IMG/VR virus record: IMGVR_UViG_3300034018_001699
Location: 1-36,478 of that record
Length of the DNA: 36,478 nt
Strand: one strand, 5' to 3'
Origin: a virus
A program made the translations under genes and the position numbers. The notes under the pieces were generated by a model. It had not been told where the DNA came from, did no database searches, and saw nothing but the letters and a program-made list of their open reading frames with translations. Of the stretch, positions 26,745 through 35,456 are shown piece by piece. Position 1 is the stretch's first letter. Every line of letters starts with the position of its first letter.

Positions 26745-28897
26745 TGGTATCGACCAAGGACAAGGACAAGACAGCTTACGAAGAGCATCGGAAGCGAATG
26801 GCCGAGCGCATGCGAGACATGCGGTCGGCTGGCTCCGAGCTTGGGGAAATCCCTCCTGTAGTCGATATGAATCGGCGGCTTGCGGGGGCTGACTCCTTTC
26901 GCGCGTTTTGCGAGACCTACAGACCGCGAGCATTCTCGATGGGATGGAGTCGCGATCACTTGCGGGTGATCGAGCGGATCGAGACAACGGTCAGAGACGG
27001 TGGCCTCTTTGCTTTGGCCATGCCTCGTGGAAACGGCAAAACCACCTTGGCCATCACCGCTGCTCTGTGGTCTTTGCTCTATGGTTATCGTCGATGGGTC
27101 TGTCTGATCGGTGCGACTGAGACCAAAGCCGAAAAGCTTCTTGGGTCGATCAAGTCCGAGCTGCGATTTAATCCGCTACTCCTAGAGGACTTCCCAGAAG
27201 TCTGTTTTCCGATTCGATCCCTTGAGGGCCGAGCTGCTCGGGCAAGCGGTCAGACCTACGAAGGTGAGCCAACTGGGATTCAATGGTTGAGTAACTTCCT
27301 AATCCTGCCGACCATCACCGGATCCAGAGCATCGGGCTCAGTGGTCAGTGTGTGTGGGATCACAGGGGACGTTCGAGGGCAGCAGTTCACAACTCCAGAT
27401 GGTGAGGTCCTTCGGCCAGATTACGTGATCCCCGACGACCCGCAGACTCGCGAGAGTGCAAAGAGCGGGGAGCAGACCGACGACCGGCTAGCGATCATCA
27501 ACGGGGACGTATTGGGACTCGCGGGACCAGGGGTCAAGATAGCTGGCGTGATGCCTTGCACGGTCATCAAAAAAGGTGACCTGGCGGATATGTCCCTGGA
27601 TCGCGAAGAGTCTCCAGAATGGCATGGTGAGCGGACGCAGTTGCTATACGGCATGCCGACCAACATGGATCTTTGGACGCAGTATTACGAGATCAGGAAA
27701 GCAAGTCTTCGGAACGGTGGCAAAGGTGAGGAAGCCACCGAATACTACCTGGAGCACCGAGACCAGATGGATCTTGGCTGCGAAGCGGCTTGGCCAGAGC
27801 GACACAACAAAGACGAGCTATCCGCGATCCAGAACGGGATGAATCTGTATTTCAGGAACGAGGAGGCATTCTGGGCCGAGTACCAAAACCACCCGCTCGA
27901 ATTGAAACTCGATGATTCAATCCTAAGCGAAGACGAGATTACCAAGCGAATCGGCATCACGAAGAAAGGCCAGCTGCAAGAGCAGACAGACAAGGTGGTC
28001 GGCTTTATCGATGTCCAGCAGGATCTCTTGTTCTACTCCATCGTTTCCTGGCGTTCTGACTTTACCGGAACGGTGGTTGATTATGGAGCATGGCCACAGC
28101 AAAGGGGAAACAGCTTCAAACTCTCGACGGTCCGAAAGACTCTCTCGAAGATGTATCCAGGCGACTCCTTGGAGGTGCGATTGAGCAAAGCACTCAAGGA
28201 TCTGGTAGCCCACCTGATGGAGTCGAAACTCAAGACCGCGACGGGTGGAGAGATCCCATTCAACCGGATCATGATCGATGCAAACTGGGGGTTATCGCGA
28301 AACATCGTCTATGAGTTCTGCCGGACGAGTCCACATCGATCGGTTCTGTATCCGAGCCACGGCAAGGGGGTGACTGCATCGAGTGAGGCACTCAACGCGA
28401 ACCACGTCAGAAAACTTGGACGCGCAGTCGGCCAACACTGGCGGATAGATCGAGCGAAAGACGTGCCCATTCGGCATGTGCTTTACGATACCAACTTTTG
28501 GAAGTCATTCTTTCACTCGCGACTATCCACCGAGCCAGGAACATCCGGTAGCCTGGTGCTCTATCAAGCCGACCCTCACGAGCACTCGACGATAGCGAAA
28601 CACCTAAAGGCTGAGTATCCAGTCCGAACCAAGGGGCGCGGCAGGGAAGTCGATGAATGGAAGATCAGACCAGACCGACCGGATAACCACTGGCTAGACT
28701 GCCTGGTCGGCTGTTGTGTGGCTGCGAGCGTGGAAGGATGCAAGCTCGAAGGAGAGGGCGGGAAGCGGTCAAAGAAGTCCTCGGCGAAGGGCATCGAGCA
28801 GCAGCAACCCACAGAACCTGGAGCACCACCACAGAGCACCGACGCACCACCATCGGAAGTTAAACCCAAGAGGTCCAGGAGGGTCGAGTACCTATGA
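26744..28897 (+). CDS. terL: Terminase large subunit
   Basis: A 717-residue packaging motor. The ATPase domain has Walker A MPRGNGKTT (93-101) and an acidic Walker B region DYVIPDDPQT. The C-terminal RNase H-like nuclease has three spaced acids in hydrophobic strands: D423 in GFIDVQQD, D512 in IMIDANWG, and D652 in HWLDCLVG. It pumps DNA into the prohead and cuts the concatemer. The length is above average for TerL. No small subunit is recognised next to it. The C-terminal ~50 residues are a Lys/Pro-rich disordered tail. Confidence 0.88.
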   Translation: MVSTKDKDKTAYEEHRKRMAERMRDMRSAGSELGEIPPVVDMNRRLAGADSFRAFCETYRPRAFSMGWSRDHLRVIERIETTVRDGGLFALAMPRGNGKTTLAITAALWSLLYGYRRWVCLIGATETKAEKLLGSIKSELRFNPLLLEDFPEVCFPIRSLEGRAARASGQTYEGEPTGIQWLSNFLILPTITGSRASGSVVSVCGITGDVRGQQFTTPDGEVLRPDYVIPDDPQTRESAKSGEQTDDRLAIINGDVLGLAGPGVKIAGVMPCTVIKKGDLADMSLDREESPEWHGERTQLLYGMPTNMDLWTQYYEIRKASLRNGGKGEEATEYYLEHRDQMDLGCEAAWPERHNKDELSAIQNGMNLYFRNEEAFWAEYQNHPLELKLDDSILSEDEITKRIGITKKGQLQEQTDKVVGFIDVQQDLLFYSIVSWRSDFTGTVVDYGAWPQQRGNSFKLSTVRKTLSKMYPGDSLEVRLSKALKDLVAHLMESKLKTATGGEIPFNRIMIDANWGLSRNIVYEFCRTSPHRSVLYPSHGKGVTASSEALNANHVRKLGRAVGQHWRIDRAKDVPIRHVLYDTNFWKSFFHSRLSTEPGTSGSLVLYQADPHEHSTIAKHLKAEYPVRTKGRGREVDEWKIRPDRPDNHWLDCLVGCCVAASVEGCKLEGEGGKRSKKSSAKGIEQQQPTEPGAPPQSTDAPPSEVKPKRSRRVEYL

Positions 28898-29109
28898 GCA
28901 AATCGAAACCGAAAGTATCGATCACCATCCCTCGGTGTCCTCACTGCGACCAGGCGGCAGGGTGCACGAAAAACCGGGGAGCCTACCACAGCTTTGAGCA
29001 TGATGGCTACTTGATGAAGCTTTACCACGTCACCTGCAAGGGCTGCGAGCAAGTCTACACGCTCAAGGAGGCATGGCCACTTGGCGCAGATTCTGCGGCA
29101 GATCAGTAG
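28894..29109 (+). CDS. Small zinc-ribbon protein
   Basis: A 71-residue protein with IPRCPHCDQ and VTCKGCEQVYTL, a CxxC...CxxC zinc ribbon of the Ogr/Delta-like shape, in which such proteins activate late transcription in P2-type phages. The spacing is similar, but the family match is only by eye. It starts by ATGA overlap with the terminase and may be a packaging accessory or a transcription factor. Confidence 0.6.
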   Translation: MSKSKPKVSITIPRCPHCDQAAGCTKNRGAYHSFEHDGYLMKLYHVTCKGCEQVYTLKEAWPLGADSAADQ

Positions 29110-29154
29110 CTGCGCATTTGTATCGATCCAATCCACAAGGTAAATAAATAAGCT

Positions 29155-29391
29155 ATGAGCCACGAAGAGCGAATCCAGAAACTAGAAACCGCACGGCGCA
29201 TGGTCGCTTCTCTCGAAGAGCAGATGGCCACCGGTGCTGGCGTGATGATGGTCAGCGTGGACGGAAACATGGTCCAATACAATCGAGACCAAGCCATCAA
29301 GGAGCTGGAATACTGGCGCAAGCAAGTCGTCAGGTACTCCAGATCAAAGTCCAGATTCAGCAGCTTCAATTTGGGGAATAGCCATGATTAA
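29155..29391 (+). CDS. gpW-like head-completion protein
   Basis: A 78-residue protein: a helix (EERIQKLETARRMVASLEEQM), a beta hairpin with GNMVQYNRDQ, and a second helix (AIKELEYWRKQVVRYS). This is the helix-hairpin-helix order of the lambda gpW / DUF6148 group, which plugs the portal and connects head and tail. Its position between terminase and portal is the same as in lambda (A-W-B). It overlaps the portal gene by 8 nt. Confidence 0.75.
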   Translation: MSHEERIQKLETARRMVASLEEQMATGAGVMMVSVDGNMVQYNRDQAIKELEYWRKQVVRYSRSKSRFSSFNLGNSHD

Positions 29392-30874
29392 GCAAGTCCA
29401 GACAGTTCGTCAGCGACTTGCCGGCATGTTTGGCAGGTACATCGCGGCAGAATCGAGCACCCAGCGGCGCGACCCTGGGACCAACATCAAGACATCCGAC
29501 CAGATCCTCGATACCACCAAGCGACGAAGAGTCATCGAGGGAGCGCGGGAGCTTTGGCGTAATTACAGCGTGGCTGGGTGGGCTGTTCGCAAGCACTTGG
29601 ATTTCGTTTCCACGTTCACGTTCCAAGCATCCACCGAAGACCCAGCATTCAACAAGCAGCTTGAACGGCTGATGACTTGGTACTCCAGATCAATCAATTG
29701 CGACGTAGCCAACCGGCATTCCTTGCGACGGATGATTCGACTTGCTGAGGCCCGTCGCGTCCTCGATGGTGATGTTTTTCTCGTGAAGGTCCAAGGCAAG
29801 CTACAAGCCATCGAAGGGGATCGCGTGCAAGATCCACCTACCAGGGATGGCAAGGCAACGTGGGTCCATGGTATCCATCTAGCCGATGGTGGCCGGATGA
29901 TGGGCGCAGGCATCTACAAGCGAATGACTGACGGTCGGTATCAGTACGAGCGCGAAGTCTCGGCCAAGAATATCATGCAGCTTGCATACTGGGACTCCTT
30001 TGACCAGTTTCGCGGCGTGTCACCATTGGTGGCTGCGATCTCCGAGTTTCAAGATGTGCTCGAAGTTAAAGACTACGCACGAGCCAAGGCAAAAATCACT
30101 CAGCTATTCGCGCTTGCGATTACTCGCGAGATGGCCGACAGCGACGATGAGGAAGAATCTGGCGGTGAGTATCGCATCGATCTCGGTCGTGGCCCGGTCA
30201 AGGTGGAGCTGGATCCAGGCGACAAGATGGAGTTTCTCGAATCGAAGCACCCTTCGACCGAATTCCAGTCATTCTTGACCATGTGTCTCCAGTCGGCTTT
30301 GAAGTCGATGGACATCCCGTGGAGCTTCTACGATGAAGCTTATACCAACTTCTTCGGGTCTCGGTCAGCTTTGATCATGTACCTGCAATCCTGCAAGTCC
30401 AAGCGCGAAGACCTGCGAGAGCTGCTAGACCGGATCACCGTATGGAAGATCCTGCAATGGGTGGCCGAAGGGGTGCTTACCCTACCTGCTGGCTATCGCA
30501 TCGAAGACATCAACTGGGACTGGATCCCGAGCGGCATGCCTTGGTGGAATCCGAAGGATGAGGTAGCTGGCGATGTCCTAGCGATCGCGAACAAGCTTCG
30601 CAGCCGGTCCGAGATTCGTCGGGAGCGATACGGGGACGACTGGAAAGACGTAGTCCGAAAGATCCACGAAGAGGATGAGTTCTTGGTGTCCATGGGTATG
30701 TCCACCCTTACAACGGCATCCCCTGGAGCACAGCAAGCACCACCACCAGAAGAGCCACCGATCAACGAGGACACCATGGAGCCAGAGGACGAGGAAGACG
30801 ATTCCGAAGACTCTGGAGAATCCGAAGAAGATCAAGAAGACACAGCAGATCAAGGAGAATCGCGAAATGCTTAA
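29384..30874 (+). CDS. Portal protein, lambda type
   Basis: A 496-residue portal with lambda-family features: RARELWRN-like arginine-rich N-terminus (RRRVIEGARELWRN), GWAVRKHLDFV, an EARRVLDGDVFLVKV strand, AIEGDRVQDP, and the SFYDEAYTNFFGSRSALIMY segment near 310-330. The portal is the dodecameric ring for DNA passage. The C-terminus is a long acidic tail (EPEDEEDDSEDSGESEEDQE), more acidic than usual, which may interact with the protease/scaffold encoded next. It overlaps that gene by 8 nt. Confidence 0.88.
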   Translation: MIKQVQTVRQRLAGMFGRYIAAESSTQRRDPGTNIKTSDQILDTTKRRRVIEGARELWRNYSVAGWAVRKHLDFVSTFTFQASTEDPAFNKQLERLMTWYSRSINCDVANRHSLRRMIRLAEARRVLDGDVFLVKVQGKLQAIEGDRVQDPPTRDGKATWVHGIHLADGGRMMGAGIYKRMTDGRYQYEREVSAKNIMQLAYWDSFDQFRGVSPLVAAISEFQDVLEVKDYARAKAKITQLFALAITREMADSDDEEESGGEYRIDLGRGPVKVELDPGDKMEFLESKHPSTEFQSFLTMCLQSALKSMDIPWSFYDEAYTNFFGSRSALIMYLQSCKSKREDLRELLDRITVWKILQWVAEGVLTLPAGYRIEDINWDWIPSGMPWWNPKDEVAGDVLAIANKLRSRSEIRRERYGDDWKDVVRKIHEEDEFLVSMGMSTLTTASPGAQQAPPPEEPPINEDTMEPEDEEDDSEDSGESEEDQEDTADQGESRNA

Positions 30875-31934
30875 CAACCTGTTCAAAACATCACCCCTTC
30901 GAGGTGCTCCAAAGTCTGGCGTTGATCGAGCGGCAAAGCGGATCAACGGCGTCAAGGTAATGCAGATGGGCAAGGTAAACGACTCGCGACCATGGGAGGT
31001 TGACGCAGATACCTTGGCTCAGGTCGTCGAATACGGCAACCAACCAAACAGGGGGACCAAAGCCCGGTTCACTCATCCAAGCATGTCCGACGATGGCTTC
31101 GGCAAGTACCTCGGACGATGGACCAATTTTCGCATCGAGGGCGATTCGGCCTATGCTGATTTGCAGCTAGCTGAATCCTCGTTTGACACACCGAGCGGTG
31201 ATCTCGGTACATACGTGATGGATCTCGCAGAAGAAGATCCAGAATCGTTCGGTGTCTCGGCTGCTACCAGCCTGGCTGGCGTGATGTATACCGAAGTACC
31301 AGAGGGGAAAACCTTACCGCTTCGCCTCGATGGACTTCGCGCGGTGGACTTCGTCGATGAACCAGCTGCTACGCGCGGCGGTCTGTTCGACATGGCATCG
31401 CCTCAGGGATTGCCATCACTGGCCACATGGATCGTAGAAACTCACTTCGCGGATCGGGAGCCCCGCGAGGTCGTGGAACGGATGTGCTCCTTTCTGTCCA
31501 AACACTATGGAAGAAACATTATGGACGAAGTGCTAGCAGGCAATCAAGCTGGCCAACAGACCCAACCGGCTCCAGCCCCTGTGGCTGCTCCTGCTGGCCA
31601 GCTCTCGTTGGACGGTGCCAAGCCTTACATCGAAGCGTTCGGTGATCGCGGTGCCAAGTGGTACCTCGAAGGCCGACCAATCGGGGAATGCTTCGCGGAC
31701 ATCGCGAAGGAGTCCCAAGAAGCAAACGCGAATCTGCTCTCGCAGATCAAAGACCTGGAGACCCGACTCGAAGCAGCTGTGAAGGCAAGCAACGGCGAAA
31801 GCGATGCTCTGTCCTCCGATCCTCGGATCGAGCTGAGCGACAGCAAGAAAGCAGCAGTCGCGAAGGCTGAGCAGCTCAAGTCCCAAGGAGCGGACGAGAA
31901 GTCGGCAAAGTGGGCGGCAGCTCTTAGCAACTAG
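30867..31934 (+). CDS. Putative head maturation protease with scaffold-like C-terminus
   Basis: A 355-residue protein from ATG 30867 (AAGGAG 9 nt upstream). Residues ~45-160 resemble prohead proteases (RFTHPSMSDDGFGKYLGRW, DLAEEDPESFGVSA), followed by a Gln/Pro/Ala linker and a helical, coiled-coil C-terminus (~290-355) like a scaffold. This protease-scaffold fusion directly before the capsid gene is a common head-assembly layout. The His and Ser of THPSMS and FGVSAATS are possible catalytic residues, but I cannot fix the active site. Confidence 0.75.
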   Translation: MLNNLFKTSPLRGAPKSGVDRAAKRINGVKVMQMGKVNDSRPWEVDADTLAQVVEYGNQPNRGTKARFTHPSMSDDGFGKYLGRWTNFRIEGDSAYADLQLAESSFDTPSGDLGTYVMDLAEEDPESFGVSAATSLAGVMYTEVPEGKTLPLRLDGLRAVDFVDEPAATRGGLFDMASPQGLPSLATWIVETHFADREPREVVERMCSFLSKHYGRNIMDEVLAGNQAGQQTQPAPAPVAAPAGQLSLDGAKPYIEAFGDRGAKWYLEGRPIGECFADIAKESQEANANLLSQIKDLETRLEAAVKASNGESDALSSDPRIELSDSKKAAVAKAEQLKSQGADEKSAKWAAALSN

Positions 31935-32008
31935 TCGGCAACCAACGAGACACACCACAGAGACACACTCACAGTTTTACAAATCCAATTTAGCAAGGGA
32001 GTATAGCT
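31935..32008 (+). promoter_or_regulatory. Leader of the major capsid gene
   Basis: This 74-bp gap contains two direct GAGACACA units (31947-31954 and 31960-31967) and ends with AAGGGAG before the ATG. The GAGACAC core recurs before several leftward genes. A dedicated promoter or mRNA element for high capsid expression is possible; no clear -35/-10 pair is seen. Confidence 0.4.
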
Positions 32009-32938
32009 ATGCCTGATGTATATATGACATCGGCCAATGTGGTCACGTTCAACAAACTCGACATGGAGCTGATGCTCAGCGACGTTCTCGACGAAGCGCC
32101 GGTTCTCGCGGTCCTTTCGGCTCGTCAATGCCGCTCGAATACCTTCGTCTACACGAAGAAGACCGCCAACCCAGCGGTCGGCTTCCGTAACATCAACGAT
32201 GGGGTGGAGAACACGGTCGGGACTTACACGCAAGTCACCAACACGCTCCGTTTCCTCGATGCATCTTTCGCACTCGATGAGGCTGCTGCTCTGGTCGATG
32301 AGCGTGGAGTCGATCACGTGATGGCCATCGAAGCCATGGCCCACCTTCGCCAAGCTTTGGCTGAGTGCGAAGAGCAGATCTTCTACGGTACCGGCAACCT
32401 GGCTGCAGGGTTCAGCGGCTTGGCCAATCAGACCAACCTCGACGGCCTGGCTGATGCTCAGGTGGTCGGTGCTGGTGGCACCACGGCCAACACTGGATCC
32501 TCCTGCTGGCTGATTCGCACCGGCGAAGAAGATCTCCAGATGTTGTGGGGGAATCAAGGCGTGATCACGATCGGTGAGCGACAACGAGTCGAGCGATCTG
32601 GAGCGGTCCAAGGTCGATTCTGGGCTCTTGCTCACTCGATCCACGGCTGGGCAGGCTTGAAGATCGGCAGCAACTTCAGCGCCGTTCGGATCGCCAACCT
32701 GACCGCTGATTCGGGCAAGGGTCTCACCGATGCCTTGATCAGCCAAGCCATCGAGCGATTCCCAGCGTCTCGCGGTCCGACCTACATCGCGTGCAACCGT
32801 CGAAGCCTTGGACAGCTCCAGCGCTCCAGGACTGCGACGAATCCGACCGGGTCACCAGCACCATTCCCCACGGAATCGTTCGGTGTGCCGATCATCGTCA
32901 CCGATCGCATTGGATCGACCGAGGCTCTGTTGACCTAA
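32009..32938 (+). CDS. Major capsid protein (HK97-like)
   Basis: A 309-residue protein in the capsid slot after the protease. The N-terminus lacks a long delta domain, and the body has the HK97-type pattern: a long alpha-helical spine (DHVMAIEAMAHLRQALAECE, ~107-126) followed by EQIFYGTG, then a late beta-rich P-domain region ending FGVPIIVTDRIGSTEALL, the usual capsid C-terminal strand. A strong AAGGGAG site 7-8 nt before ATG 32009 fits high expression. The next gene overlaps its stop as TAATG. Confidence 0.82.
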   Translation: MPDVYMTSANVVTFNKLDMELMLSDVLDEAPVLAVLSARQCRSNTFVYTKKTANPAVGFRNINDGVENTVGTYTQVTNTLRFLDASFALDEAAALVDERGVDHVMAIEAMAHLRQALAECEEQIFYGTGNLAAGFSGLANQTNLDGLADAQVVGAGGTTANTGSSCWLIRTGEEDLQMLWGNQGVITIGERQRVERSGAVQGRFWALAHSIHGWAGLKIGSNFSAVRIANLTADSGKGLTDALISQAIERFPASRGPTYIACNRRSLGQLQRSRTATNPTGSPAPFPTESFGVPIIVTDRIGSTEALLT

Positions 32939-33306
32939 TGAGTAGCACTCCATTCGCGGCAGCTGGTCTGCATGGTTACAAGACTATGCAGGCCACCATG
33001 GGCGTAGACATCACCTACAGCAGGCCATCGGCTTCGCAGTCGGTGGTCATCACTAAGGCTGTACCCGGTCGATCCAATCACGACCTGTCGCAAGACGGGA
33101 TGATTATCGAACAGGTCAAGAGCAGGGACTATCTAGTCCTCACCTCGGCTTTGGTGCTCGGTGGTGTCCAAACTTTGCCGCTCAAAGGCGATCGCATAAC
33201 TGAGGGGTCAAAGACCTACGCAATCCTTGCGGTCGGCGTGGAGGCTCAGTGGCGTTACACAGACCAATCCGAGCAGCTCATCAGGATACACACACGAGAG
33301 ATTTAG
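32938..33306 (+). CDS. Head-tail connector (stopper/adaptor type)
   Basis: A 122-residue beta-rich protein (GVDITYSRPSASQSVVIT, LKGDRITEGSKTYAILAVGV, LIRIHTREI). The DRI..G..Y.IL pattern is typical of head-tail joining proteins like lambda gpFII or SPP1 gp16. Its place right after the capsid gene supports this. ATG 32938 overlaps the capsid stop; a longer frame upstream is a shadow of the capsid gene. Confidence 0.7.
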   Translation: MSSTPFAAAGLHGYKTMQATMGVDITYSRPSASQSVVITKAVPGRSNHDLSQDGMIIEQVKSRDYLVLTSALVLGGVQTLPLKGDRITEGSKTYAILAVGVEAQWRYTDQSEQLIRIHTREI

Positions 33307-33310
33307 CCAC

Positions 33311-33742
33311 ATGCCTGGAGTACGGGAAACACTAGTTGATTCGGTGGTTGCGTTTATCGATGCAGCCACCTACAGCCAAGCATTCACGCCAATCAAGAAG
33401 CTTGTACCAATCTTCGAGCGGGACGTGTTGACTGGTTACGATGTGACTCTCTACGCAGGACCGATTGAACGGGTCGAGCAATCTCGCGGCGGCGTGTATC
33501 TCAAGACATATACGGTCGGCTTGGTCGTTCGCACCACTGCCGATGGTAACAACGCGCAGAACGAAACAAAGACCGGCGAATTTTTGCAACTGGTCGAAGA
33601 GATCTGCAATTCGCTCCAAGGAGTGAAAATGGCTGGTCTTCCCCTTGTCGAAGTCGAAGAGGATCAACCGTTCGACGTGGGGAAGGTCAGCGATAACGGC
33701 GTCTTAATGACTCAAGTCAATCTTAGATACAAAGGTTTTTAA
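33311..33742 (+). CDS. Putative tail terminator or tail-completion protein
   Basis: A 143-residue protein from ATG 33311. Alternating strands and helices (LVDSVVAFIDAAT, KKLVPIFERDV, GVYLKTYTVGLVVR, FLQLVEEICNSLQG) fit the alpha/beta fold of tail terminator or minor tail proteins (gpU/Z class). It lies between the connector and the tail tube gene, exactly where such a protein is expected. Family assignment is by order and general fold. Confidence 0.65.
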   Translation: MPGVRETLVDSVVAFIDAATYSQAFTPIKKLVPIFERDVLTGYDVTLYAGPIERVEQSRGGVYLKTYTVGLVVRTTADGNNAQNETKTGEFLQLVEEICNSLQGVKMAGLPLVEVEEDQPFDVGKVSDNGVLMTQVNLRYKGF

Positions 33743-33744
33743 TC

Positions 33745-34215
33745 ATGGCTCACGTACTAGCGCAAAACGCAAAGCTTTACCGCAACACTGGCACCAATGC
33801 CGCCCCAACGTGGAACGAGATTCCTAACGTCAAGGATCTCACGCTCTCGATGGAGAAGGACGAAACCGACGTAACGACTCGGGCCTCTGGTGGCTGGAAA
33901 GAATTCGTCGATGGCCTGATCGATGGCTCGGTAGAGTTCTCGATGTTGTATGACAATGCCGACGATGACTTTACCGCTCTCCAGACTGCATTCTTTGCCA
34001 AGACACCTGTTGAGGTGGCGGTGATGGATGGCATCATCACCGGTGCTGGATCGACTGGCAATGAAGGCTTGCGAGCGTTCATGATGGTCAAGTCTTTCAC
34101 CCGAAACGAGAATCTCGGTGAAGCTCTGATGGTGGACGTATCGCTCCGGCCATGCAAGAATTCTGGTGGCGTGGCTGGTGCCAATGTGGCTCCATCCTGG
34201 TACACCGTGCCTTAA
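33745..34215 (+). CDS. Major tail tube protein
   Basis: A 156-residue protein with the tail-tube pattern: AQNAKLYRNTG, NVKDLTLSMEKDETDVTTR, GGWKEFVDGLIDGSVEFSM, and a closing strand LMVDVSLRPCKN. This matches TP901-1-type tube proteins, which form hexameric rings around the tape measure. It begins 2 nt after the preceding stop. Confidence 0.83.
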   Translation: MAHVLAQNAKLYRNTGTNAAPTWNEIPNVKDLTLSMEKDETDVTTRASGGWKEFVDGLIDGSVEFSMLYDNADDDFTALQTAFFAKTPVEVAVMDGIITGAGSTGNEGLRAFMMVKSFTRNENLGEALMVDVSLRPCKNSGGVAGANVAPSWYTVP

Positions 34216-34232
34216 TCTAAGCTGAGGACTGA

Positions 34233-34685
34233 ATGAGGACATTTACCGATAAGACAGGCCAACCGTGGGCAATCGATCTCACGGTCGGCCATCTACTGAA
34301 CATCAAGACCGAGATGGGCATCAACCTCATGGACGATGTCGGCCAGGTGCCAGAGTCACCAGAGAAGATGCTGGGAATACTTTGGGTCTGCTGCCTCGAC
34401 GAATGCAAGCGGCTTGGTCTGAGTGCTTTGGAGTTTGGAAAGCGGATCGATGGCGCGACACTCACCCGCGCATGGGATGCATGGATGGGGGAGTACATCG
34501 ATTTTTTCGTCCACCTGTCCCCAGCTCAGGGGCAAATGCTCAAGGGCTTGTGGGACAAGGCGAAGACGCTGGAGATAGCACGAGCCAATCTGATCGAGCA
34601 AGCATGTTTATCCACTTCTTCCGATTGGCTGGAGTCGCTGGACTCGATCCCAGACCCTACAAAGGATGGATGCTCTTCGAGCTAG
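34233..34685 (+). CDS. Tail assembly chaperone (gpG-like)
   Basis: A 150-residue helical protein just after the tail tube gene. In siphophages this slot holds the chaperone that guides the tape measure, often made in two forms by frameshift. The sequence (TFTDKTGQPWAIDLTVGHLL, then helices to the Ser-rich end CSSS) fits the small first form. GAGGA lies 4 nt before the ATG. A second frame beginning inside its end (34604) is the likely second part. Confidence 0.68.
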   Translation: MRTFTDKTGQPWAIDLTVGHLLNIKTEMGINLMDDVGQVPESPEKMLGILWVCCLDECKRLGLSALEFGKRIDGATLTRAWDAWMGEYIDFFVHLSPAQGQMLKGLWDKAKTLEIARANLIEQACLSTSSDWLESLDSIPDPTKDGCSSS

Positions 34686-34894
34686 CTCGGGGTGCTCGTC
34701 CTGAGCTGTTCATACCGCAAAGGAGGACAGCCAAGAAGGGCAAGGAGCGGTCCACTATACCGCTGCGAAAAGGTACGATCGGCGCTTTGAAAATGTTTCT
34801 GCCAAGGGACTCGAAAAATGAAAATCAAGACCCGGCTGAAAGCACGAATCAAAGAGATCCAGAAGATCAAAGGAAAGCAGACCAAGCGAGCTGA
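34604..34894 (+). CDS. Second tail-chaperone part (gpGT-like), alternate frame
   Basis: A 96-residue frame in the -1 register relative to the gpG-like gene, starting MFIHFFRLAGVAGLDPRPYK, a sequence style seen in the T part of tail chaperones, and ending in a basic, then acidic tail. It overlaps the preceding gene by 82 nt and the following one by 77 nt. It could be expressed from ATG 34604 (weak site) or by a -1 frameshift. I see no classic slippery heptamer, so the mechanism is open. Confidence 0.55.
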   Translation: MFIHFFRLAGVAGLDPRPYKGWMLFELARGARPELFIPQRRTAKKGKERSTIPLRKGTIGALKMFLPRDSKNENQDPAESTNQRDPEDQRKADQAS

Positions 34895-35456
34895 GCGAGC
34901 CACCGAACGGACCTTGAAGCACTTCGGTGCGATCATTCGGCAGGACGCTCGAAAGCTCATCGGTGCTCCAGCAAAGGGGGTCAAGTTCTCCAAGCAGATC
35001 GTGGATGGTAAACAGGTCACGGTCATGAAACCTGGACCACCACCACGACCAGCGGGAAAGCCACCACGAGCACGGAACAGCCAGGAGGGAGCCAACCTTA
35101 GAACCATCGTCTATGATGTGGACAAGGAGAAGCGATCGGTACGAATCGGGGTTATGAAACTCTCTGGCATGCGTACCTATGGCGGGAAAACTCAACCCGA
35201 GATCCACGAGTTCGGTGCTACAGTCACGGTCAAGGTGGTCCGAGTTCGTAGCACTCTGACGAAAGAGAATCTCAAGAAGAAGAAAGGGCAGATGACTCAA
35301 GTCAGCTCCAGCATGATTCTCTTAGAGTCTTCTCGTGGAGGACCTATGCCGATGAAAATGCCGAAGCGCCCCTTTATGCGTCCAGCATTTGAGAGACACA
35401 AGAAGAACGCAACGAAGATTTGGAAAGAATACTACAAGGCAAGCAGGGGTAGATAA
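34818..35456 (+). CDS. Basic minor tail / HK97 gp10-like protein
   Basis: A 212-residue Lys/Arg-rich protein with a C-terminus PKRPFMRPAFERHKKNATKIW, which is typical of HK97 gp10-like tail or neck proteins. The middle is beta-rich. ATG 34818 has AAGGGA 8 nt upstream. The usual gp10 place is before the tail tube gene, so its position here is unusual, and it may be a different basic tail protein. Its stop overlaps the tape measure start as TAATG. Confidence 0.6.
   Translation: MKIKTRLKARIKEIQKIKGKQTKRAERATERTLKHFGAIIRQDARKLIGAPAKGVKFSKQIVDGKQVTVMKPGPPPRPAGKPPRARNSQEGANLRTIVYDVDKEKRSVRIGVMKLSGMRTYGGKTQPEIHEFGATVTVKVVRVRSTLTKENLKKKKGQMTQVSSSMILLESSRGGPMPMKMPKRPFMRPAFERHKKNATKIWKEYYKASRGR

Noticed and set aside
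30675-30866. Upstream extension of the protease/scaffold frame
   Set aside because: It lies inside the portal gene in another frame; ATG 30867 has a good AAGGAG site.
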